The notes below the pieces were generated by a model, which saw only the letters and a program-made list of their open reading frames with translations, did no database searches and was not told the DNA's origin. 10,328 bases of DNA from Planctomycetota bacterium (GTDB lineage Bacteria > Planctomycetota > MHYJ01 > WSZJ01 > JACPWG01): assembly GCA_016220045.1 (NCBI GenBank), contig JACRIP010000519.1, positions 1-10,328 on the forward strand, read 5' to 3'. A program made the position numbers and the translations under genes. The stretch's first letter is position 1, and every line of letters starts with the position of its first letter. Below are positions 5,861-10,328 of the stretch, piece by piece.

Positions 5861-6980
5861 CCCGGCGCCTGCCGGCGTAACGCCGCTTTGCCCGGATTGC
5901 GGGACGCAGCTCGCGCCCGGCCTGCTCGCGTGCCCCTCCTGCCTTCGCCTGATCCACGCCGCACGCCTCAAACAGTTGGCCGCCGATGCCGCCGCCGCGC
6001 GCTCGGGCGGCGATCTCGCGGGCGCGCTCGCCGCCTGGCGCGCCGCGCTCGAGCTGCTCCCCGCCGACACCACCCAACACCACGCCGTCACCGGCACCAT
6101 CGCGGCCTTGAGTCGCGAGGTCGAAAGCGCCCCCGCGCGCCCCCGGCCGCCCGCACCGTCCCCCTTCCCCGCTGTGGCGCAGGAGGGCCGGGGTGGGGGA
6201 AGGTCCGCGCCGCCCTCGCCCCCCGCACCCTCCCCGGTCACCTCCCCCGCCGCCGGCGCCAACCGACCCGTCATCACCGGCCCCATCGGCGGCGTGCTCG
6301 CGGCCGCCGCGCTCTTCCTGCTGACCAAGGCCAAGTTCCTCCTCCTCGGCGTCAGCAAGGCCGCACCCGCCCTCTCCGTCCTGCTCTCCTTCGCCGTCTA
6401 CTGGAACTTCTGGGGCTGGAAATTCGCCGCCGGTCTCATCGCCTCCATCTACGTGCACGAGCTCGGACACATCGCCATGCTGCGCCGCTACGGCTTCGCC
6501 GCCTCCGCGCCCATGTTCATCCCCGGGATCGGCGCGTTCGTGCGCCTCCACCAACGCCCGGTCTCGGCGCGCGAGGACGCACGCGTCGGCCTCGCCGGCC
6601 CGACCTGGGGGCTCGCCGCCGCGCTCGGCGCCCTGCTCCTCTATCGCCTGACCGCGGACCCGCTCTGGTGCGCCGTGGCCAAGACGGGCGCCTGGATCAA
6701 CCTCTTCAACCTCATTCCCATCTGGCAACTCGACGGCGGACGCGGCTTCGCCTCGCTCAATCGCTGGGAGCGCGGGCTGGTGACGCTCGCCGCGCTCTCG
6801 GCGTGGTACTTCACCCAGGATGGCCTGCTCATCCTGCTCGTGATCTGCGGCGGGCTGCGCACCGCCGGCGCCGGCGCGCCCGCCGCGTCCGATGCGCCCA
6901 ATCTCCTGCGCTACCTCGTCCTGCTGGCCGCGCTCGCCGCGCTCGCCGCCCTCCACGTCCCGGGGGTCAAACCGTTCTAG
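5853..6980 (+). CDS. Site-2 protease family (M50) intramembrane metalloprotease with N-terminal zinc ribbon
   Basis: The 375-residue protein begins at a GTG at 5853 inside the end of the previous gene (8-nt overlap, different frame). Residues 13-30 form a zinc ribbon, C13-x2-C16-x10-C27-x2-C30. Residues about 36-80 form a helical hairpin resembling a single TPR (RSGGDLAGALAAWRAALELL). A Pro-rich linker (about 88-135) leads into six or seven membrane helices. HELGH at 202-206 gives the two zinc histidines and the catalytic Glu203. NLIPIWQLDGGR with D294 supplies the third zinc ligand and the characteristic LDG motif. These are the defining M50 features. By family knowledge it cleaves membrane-embedded substrates. 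There is no PDZ domain. Its partner is probably the upstream zinc-ribbon membrane protein. The linker contains an inverted repeat resembling an intergenic element. Confidence 0.92.
   Translation: MDNPAPAGVTPLCPDCGTQLAPGLLACPSCLRLIHAARLKQLAADAAAARSGGDLAGALAAWRAALELLPADTTQHHAVTGTIAALSREVESAPARPRPPAPSPFPAVAQEGRGGGRSAPPSPPAPSPVTSPAAGANRPVITGPIGGVLAAAALFLLTKAKFLLLGVSKAAPALSVLLSFAVYWNFWGWKFAAGLIASIYVHELGHIAMLRRYGFAASAPMFIPGIGAFVRLHQRPVSAREDARVGLAGPTWGLAAALGALLLYRLTADPLWCAVAKTGAWINLFNLIPIWQLDGGRGFASLNRWERGLVTLAALSAWYFTQDGLLILLVICGGLRTAGAGAPAASDAPNLLRYLVLLAALAALAALHVPGVKPF
6163..6203. repeat. Inverted repeat inside the M50 linker
   Basis: CCTTCCCC at 6163-6170 is complementary to GGGGAAGG at 6196-6203. 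The intervening sequence GCTGTGGCGCAGGAGGGCCG resembles the loop of G/C-rich intergenic repeats. It falls in the low-complexity Pro/Gly linker between the cytosolic part and the membrane part of the protease, and it is read in frame there (AVAQEGRGGGRSAPP). Confidence 0.5.
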
Positions 6981-7008
6981 GGGCGCGCGGGCCACGCAGG
7001 CGGGGAAA

Positions 7009-7216
7009 GGGCCACGAAGAAGGACGGGAACACGAAGGGCCACGAATGGAAACCACGAAGGACCACGAAGACGGGGGCCACGACGGGCCGCGACGGCGAG
7101 GAAGGCCGGTGAGGCCATGACATCACACCCGTCGCGGCCCGTCGGGGCCCCCACTTCGTGGTTCTTCGTGCTTCCCGTTTCGTGGCCCTTCGTGTTCCCG
7201 TTTCTCTTCGTGGTTC
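7009..7216. repeat. Long imperfect inverted repeat built from CACGAAG units
   Basis: The left arm 7009-7096 holds at least four CACGAA(G) units and aligns with the reverse complement of 7129-7216, which holds matching CTTCGTG units. I count roughly 85% identity with two single-base gaps; the innermost part (GACGGGCCGCGACGG) is exact. The 32-nt loop is 7097-7128. It sits 28 nt after the stop of the M50 gene and ends about 60 nt before the sodC promoter. It could form a very long hairpin in any transcript crossing it. It explains most of the 395-nt gap 6981-7375, where no gene is credible. Confidence 0.88.
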
Positions 7217-7274
7217 TTCGCCGTACAGACCATTCCACCCCACCCCCCACCTCCCGGGAATGGACGCGCCGCTC

Positions 7275-7302
7275 TTGACGTTCCCCCGGTTTCTGGCAGA
7301 AT
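7275..7302 (+). promoter_or_regulatory. sodC: Candidate sigma-70-type promoter of sodC
   Basis: TTGACG at 7275-7280 and CAGAAT at 7297-7302 are 16 nt apart. Transcription would start near 7309, giving a leader of about 67 nt. A strong ribosome site, AAAGGAG, lies just before the ATG at 7376. I see no obvious metal- or redox-responsive operator. Confidence 0.55.
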
Positions 7303-7375
7303 GCACGCGCGTGGCCGCGGTCCTGCCGCTCCGCGGCTTCCCTTCCCCCTCCCCCGAGATCCGAAAGGAGACTCC

Positions 7376-7930
7376 ATGAAGTACCTGAGCCTGATCTCCG
7401 CCGGCGCACTGGCCCTCGTGCTGGTCGCCTCCCCGGTCGCCCCGCTGCGCGCCGACGAAGGCGCCGCGCTTCTCGCCCGCGCCGAACTGACGGACGGCCA
7501 GGGCAAGACCGTAGGCGTGGCGACCTTGACCCAGGGCGAGAAGGGCGTGATCATCAAGCTGGAACTGAAGGGCATGCCCGCCGGCGAGCACGCGTTCCAC
7601 GTGCACGAGTCCGGCAAGTGCGAGGGCCCCGACTTCAAGTCCTCCGGCGGCCACTTCAACCCGTTCGGCAAGAAGCACGGCGCCAAGAACCCCGAGGGCC
7701 CGCACGCCGGCGACCTGCCGAACATCACGGTGGCCGCGGACGGCACCTGCACGGCCGAGGTCACCGCGACGCTGGTCACGCTGGCCGAGGGGAAGAACTC
7801 GCTCCTCGGCGGCACCGGGACCTGCCTGATGATCCATGAGAAGGCGGACGACGAGACCACGGACCCGGCGGGGAACGCGGGCGCCCGCATCGCCTGCGGC
7901 GTGATCCAGAAAGTCGAGCCGAAGAAGTAG
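7376..7930 (+). CDS. sodC: Cu/Zn superoxide dismutase, exported
   Basis: The 184-residue precursor starts at the ATG at 7376 behind AAAGGAG. Residues 1 to about 27 are a signal peptide (LSLISAGALALVLVAS core, cleavage probably near LRA-DEG); there is no lipobox. The mature enzyme dismutates superoxide outside the cytoplasm. All expected ligands are visible: copper H75, H77 (HVH) and H154 (MIHEKADD), bridging H93 (GGHFNP), zinc H101 (KKHG), H110 and D113 (GPHAGDLPN). The active-site arginine is R171 (GARIACG) and the disulfide pair C82-C174 is in place. Length and motif order are normal for the family, so it should be active. It has its own promoter and faces the minus-strand NifX-like gene, with only 9 nt between the two stops. 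Confidence 0.97.
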   Translation: MKYLSLISAGALALVLVASPVAPLRADEGAALLARAELTDGQGKTVGVATLTQGEKGVIIKLELKGMPAGEHAFHVHESGKCEGPDFKSSGGHFNPFGKKHGAKNPEGPHAGDLPNITVAADGTCTAEVTATLVTLAEGKNSLLGGTGTCLMIHEKADDETTDPAGNAGARIACGVIQKVEPKK

Positions 7931-7939
7931 GCCCCCGCC

Positions 7940-8290
7940 CTACCCGGCGCAGCCGCCACCGCCGTCGAGCCGTTCGGCGGTGAGCGCGAGCGTGCCGCCG
8001 AGGAAGTCCCGCAGGGCCTTGGCCGGGTCGCCGGTCGCGCCGAGCTGCACGCGGATCCCGTACTGCTCGAAGAGCCCGCGTGCGTGCGCGGGCATGCCCC
8101 AGGCAACCACCTGATTCACGCCCTGGTTGACCAGGAAGATCGGGGGCGGGCCGCCCGGGCCATGGCCGGGATTCTCCGCCACCCCCTCGCGGAGGATCTT
8201 GTCCCCCTCGACGTCGGCAATCAGGAAGGAGCGGCAGAAGCCGAGATGGTTCGCGATCTGACCGTCGGTTACCGGGATGGCGATGCGCAC
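7940..8290 (-). CDS. NifX/NifB-C-terminal-like protein (dinitrogenase iron-molybdenum cofactor family)
   Basis: The 116-residue protein starts at a GTG at 8290 with AGGAG about 6 nt upstream on the minus strand. The opening RIAIPVTDGQIANHLGFCRSF, the internal ENPGHGPGGPPPIFLVNQGV, GMPAHARGLFEQYGI and the closing LRDFLGGTL follow the pattern of the small stand-alone domain that binds iron-molybdenum or other iron-sulfur cofactors in NifX, NifY and the end of NifB. H15 and C19 lie where the family often has a metal-binding position. The tail ends GGGGCAG, giving a second cysteine at 114. No nif or Mrp-type ATPase gene is near, so a role in nitrogen fixation cannot be inferred; many bacteria and archaea without nitrogenase have such proteins. 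It is convergent with sodC. Confidence 0.9.
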   Translation of the reverse strand: MRIAIPVTDGQIANHLGFCRSFLIADVEGDKILREGVAENPGHGPGGPPPIFLVNQGVNQVVAWGMPAHARGLFEQYGIRVQLGATGDPAKALRDFLGGTLALTAERLDGGGGCAG

Positions 8291-8371
8291 GAGCTTCTCC
8301 TGCGAGGGGGGAGGGGGGGTGAGGAAGCGGCCGGGCGAGGGCCGCGACCGCAGGCCGCGAGCAGGCCGGGA

Positions 8372-8406
8372 GACTGTAGAATGCAGATTGTAGCCTGGAG
8401 ATTGAA
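8372..8406. repeat. Degenerate GAWTGYA heptamer array (5 units)
   Basis: Five 7-nt units, GACTGTA, GAATGCA, GATTGTA, GCCTGGA and GATTGAA, follow in register. The core TGTAGAATGCAGATTGTAG at 8375-8393 is identical to 4574-4592. The array lies in the divergent gap between the NifX-like gene and the exported zinc-ribbon gene, where promoters of both would be expected. Confidence 0.75.
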
Positions 8407-8463
8407 ACCGGGATTGCCCGGGCGTGCAAGAGCGGCGTGCACCCTATGGAGGGTCCGGGTCTG

Positions 8464-8958
8464 ATGAGGTGCGATTCGGTGACGCGGCGGAAGGTGTCGC
8501 GGGTGGGACGCGGGGGGCTGTCGATCCTGGTCTGCCTCGCGGGGCTGCTCGCCCTGCCGGCGTTCGCGGGCGGGCCGCGGCCCTGCTCCATGAGCCATGT
8601 GATCACCGGGCTGTGGTGCGAGACCTGTAAGTATGCGCCGGGCCCCGGGGACCTCGACCGGAAGGACCTCTGCAAGAAGTGCGGCCAGGCGCCGGCCAGC
8701 CGGTCGATCTGCGTCGGCCGCGGGTACGTTTGCTCGGGCTGCAAGTACCAGACCCACAAGAACACCCGCTGCCCCGAGTGCAAGGGGAGCACCTGGACGC
8801 GCATCGAGACCAAGGCCAAGGTCGTGTACAAGTGCCCGAAGTGCAGCGCCGCGGGCGATACGGCGTTCACCTGTACGAAGTGCGCTCGTGAGGCCAGGCC
8901 GGTCTGCACGACCAGCGGGACCTTCCCCCACAACGCCGGGCGGCAGGGGGACAAGTGA
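8464..8958 (+). CDS. Exported protein with three Cys4 zinc ribbons
   Basis: The 164-residue protein is assigned to the ATG at 8464 because GGAGGG lies 9 nt upstream; starts at 8437 and 8446 are in frame but lack a site. An N-terminal signal peptide with basic RRKVSRVGR and a hydrophobic core ends in AFA-GG (cut near residue 35). The mature part has six CxxC knuckles: 52/55, 70/73, 90/93, 103/106, 124/127 and 137/140. Their spacing suggests three consecutive four-cysteine ribbons, with extra cysteines at 41, 83 and 148. I do not recognise the family. Metal binding is likely from the pattern, and zinc or iron (rubredoxin-like) are both possible. Cysteine-rich ribbons are usual in the cytosol and unusual after a signal peptide. 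The stop overlaps the GTG of the next gene by 4 nt (GTGA), so the two are probably co-translated. Confidence 0.82.
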   Translation: MRCDSVTRRKVSRVGRGGLSILVCLAGLLALPAFAGGPRPCSMSHVITGLWCETCKYAPGPGDLDRKDLCKKCGQAPASRSICVGRGYVCSGCKYQTHKNTRCPECKGSTWTRIETKAKVVYKCPKCSAAGDTAFTCTKCAREARPVCTTSGTFPHNAGRQGDK

Positions 8959-10217
8959 GCGACGGCAGCGGGCGGGACACGGGGCCGAGGGCGCAGGAGC
9001 TGCGCGCGCACTGGGCGCTCGACCCGGCGATCACCTTCCTCAATCACGGCTCCTTCGGCGCCTGCCCGCGCGCCGTGCTGGCCGCGCAGGACCGCTGGCG
9101 CGCCCGGCTCGAGGCGGAGCCGGTGCGCTTCCTGCTGCGCGATCTCTGGGGCCTGCTCGACGAGGCCCGCGCCGGGCTCGCCGCCTTCCTGCACGCCGAT
9201 CCCGACGACCTCGCCTTCGTGACCAACGCGACGGCTGGAGTGAATGCCGTACTCCGCTCGCTGGCGCTCGCCCCCGGCGATGAGCTCCTGACCACCGACC
9301 ACGCCTACAACGCCTGCCGCAACGCGCTCGAATTCGTGGCCGAGCGCGCCGGCGCGCGCGTGGTCGTGGCGACGGTGCCCTTCCCGCTCGTCGCCGCGGA
9401 GCAGGTGGTCGAGGCCGTGCTCGGGGCGGTCACGCCGCGCACGCGCCTGGCGCTGATCGACGCGGTGACCAGTCCGACCGGCCTGGTCCTTCCCGTGGCG
9501 CGGCTGCTCGGCGCCCTGCGCGCGCGCGGGGTCGAGATCCTGGTGGACGCGGCGCACGCGCCCGGCATGCTGCCGCTCGACCTCGGCGCGCACGCCGCCG
9601 CCGGCGCCGCCTACGTCACCGGCAATTGCCACAAGTGGCTGTGCGCGCCGAAGGGCGCAGGCTTCCTGTGGGTGCGCCGCGACCTGCAGGAGCGCGTGCG
9701 CCCGCTCGCGATCTCGCACGGCGCCAACATCCGCCCGCCCGGGCGCTCGCGCTTCCGGTGCGAGTTCGACTGGACCGGAACGCACGATCCGACGCCTTTC
9801 CTGTGCGTGCCCGAGGCGATCCGGACGGTCGGCGCGCTCGTGCCGGGCGGCTGGCCGGAGGTGATGCGGCGGAATCGGGCGCTCGCCCTGGCGGCGCGCG
9901 CGGCGCTGTGCGCGCGGCTGGGCGTGCCGCCGCCCGCGCCCGAGGACATGATCGGGTCCCTGGCCGCGGTGCCGCTGCCCGCGGGGAGCGGTGGGCCGCG
10001 CCGCGCCGCGTCCGCCCCCGCCGCCCTCTCCCCCGCGCCGACCGATCCGTTGCAGGACGCGCTCTTCGAGCGCTACGGCATCGAGGTGCCGGTGATCGCA
10101 TTTCCGGCGGCGGCGCCCCGTCGCTGGGTGCGGGTCTCGGCCCAGCTCTACAACGAACCCGCGGAGTACGCGCGGCTCGGCGCCGCGCTCGTCGAATTGC
10201 TCGCGCAATCCTCTTGA
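8955..10217 (+). CDS. Class V PLP-dependent enzyme, isopenicillin-N-epimerase-like
   Basis: The 420-residue protein starts at a GTG at 8955 inside the stop of the zinc-ribbon gene. The fold-type I class V signature is clear: NHGSFG (30-35) near the start, NATAGVNAVLRSL for cofactor phosphate contact, VDAAHAPG with D198 and H201 that hold the pyridine ring, and GNCHKWLCAPKGAGFL with K227 as the Schiff-base lysine. C-terminal ALFERYGIEVPVIAF is typical of the CefD-like branch. A low-complexity stretch around 339-363 (Gly/Ala/Pro/Ser) appears to be an insertion before that. By family knowledge, relatives act as epimerases, desulfurases or C-S lyases on amino-acid substrates, so the substrate cannot be named. 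No beta-lactam genes are nearby, so penicillin biosynthesis is not implied. No signal peptide is seen; the enzyme should be cytosolic although its coupled partner is exported. Confidence 0.93.
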   Translation: MSDGSGRDTGPRAQELRAHWALDPAITFLNHGSFGACPRAVLAAQDRWRARLEAEPVRFLLRDLWGLLDEARAGLAAFLHADPDDLAFVTNATAGVNAVLRSLALAPGDELLTTDHAYNACRNALEFVAERAGARVVVATVPFPLVAAEQVVEAVLGAVTPRTRLALIDAVTSPTGLVLPVARLLGALRARGVEILVDAAHAPGMLPLDLGAHAAAGAAYVTGNCHKWLCAPKGAGFLWVRRDLQERVRPLAISHGANIRPPGRSRFRCEFDWTGTHDPTPFLCVPEAIRTVGALVPGGWPEVMRRNRALALAARAALCARLGVPPPAPEDMIGSLAAVPLPAGSGGPRRAASAPAALSPAPTDPLQDALFERYGIEVPVIAFPAAAPRRWVRVSAQLYNEPAEYARLGAALVELLAQSS

Positions 10218-10243
10218 GCCGCGCGCGGGGCCGGGGGTAGAAT
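10214..10243 (+). promoter_or_regulatory. Candidate promoter for the gene at the right edge
   Basis: TTGAGC at 10214-10219 overlaps the stop of the PLP enzyme, and TAGAAT at 10238-10243 follows after 18 nt. The -10 matches the consensus at five of six bases. It ends about 40 nt before the ATG at 10284, the same distance as in the other candidate promoters. Confidence 0.5.
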
Positions 10244-10283
10244 CCGGCCCTTGCCCCTTCCCCCCGCCGATCGAGCGCACCCC

Positions 10284-10328
10284 ATGCTCTACGAACGCTC
10301 GGCCGAATTCGCCGGCGCGCCCGCCCGC
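10284..10328 (+). CDS. Start of a further gene (partial)
   Basis: An ATG at 10284 opens a frame that is still open at the window end, giving MLYERSAEFAGAPAR. No ribosome site is clear before it. The call depends on the upstream promoter-like boxes and on the spacing from the previous gene. Fifteen residues are too few to suggest a family. Confidence 0.45.
   Translation, partial: MLYERSAEFAGAPAR

Noticed and set aside
7940..8290. Evidence for nitrogen fixation
   Set aside because: A single small NifX-like protein is widespread outside diazotrophs; no nifHDK, nifE, nifN or radical-SAM nifB is seen.
8424..8443. Possible further copy of the element near 88-107 (TGCAAGARCGG and GTGCAC shared)
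   Set aside because: The similarity is short (about 17 of 20 positions) and does not extend, so it may be chance.
8955..10217. Beta-lactam biosynthesis
   Set aside because: The isopenicillin-N-epimerase resemblance is at family level only and no synthetase or synthase gene is adjacent.
7776..10280. An 834-codon open frame on the minus strand
   Set aside because: It runs antisense to the PLP enzyme and the zinc-ribbon gene and through parts of others; composition is Arg/Gly/Ala-rich and no motif is visible.

Overview
The window is very GC-rich (by eye around 70% or more), with strong G/C third positions and frequent GTG starts. Its intergenic spaces are crowded with short tandem heptamers, 'CACGAAG' palindromes and G/C-rich inverted repeats. 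This style, together with a TMTC-like TPR membrane protein and a sigma-54 activator, fits an environmental bacterium of the Planctomycetota/PVC kind. That placement is an impression from repeat style and gene content; no marker gene is present.

Layout. (1) 1-349: hexamer tandem repeat, a hairpin and copy A of a ~150-bp interspersed repeat ending at a promoter. (2) 350-2548 (+): multi-pass GT-C/TMTC-like membrane protein with a C-terminal TPR domain. (3) 2549-2834: convergent gap holding a near-perfect 27-bp inverted repeat with nested hairpins. (4) 2835-4427 (-): sigma-54-dependent AAA+ activator with an unfamiliar N-terminal domain. (5) 4428-4996: two different heptamer arrays and repeat copy B, again ending at a promoter. 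(6) 4997-6980 (+): a two-gene overlapping unit, a zinc-ribbon membrane protein followed by a site-2 (M50) protease that also carries an N-terminal zinc ribbon. (7) 6981-7375: a ~88-nt-arm imperfect palindrome made of CACGAAG units, then the sodC promoter. (8) 7376-7930 (+): secreted Cu/Zn superoxide dismutase. (9) 7940-8290 (-): small NifX/NifB-C-terminal-like protein, convergent with sodC. (10) 8464-10217 (+): an exported protein with three Cys4 zinc ribbons, overlapping by 4 nt with a class V PLP enzyme of the isopenicillin-N-epimerase type. (11) 10284-end (+): start of a further gene.

No single obvious pathway joins all genes. The two tightly coupled pairs are the best functional units: zinc-ribbon membrane protein + M50 protease (possible regulated intramembrane proteolysis or a membrane quality-control pair), and exported zinc-ribbon protein + PLP enzyme (role unknown). 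I see no CRISPR array, tRNA, rRNA, transposase or clear defence system. The most unusual material is the two couplings, the uncharacterised N-terminal domain of the activator, and the repeats that sit exactly at promoters and start sites.
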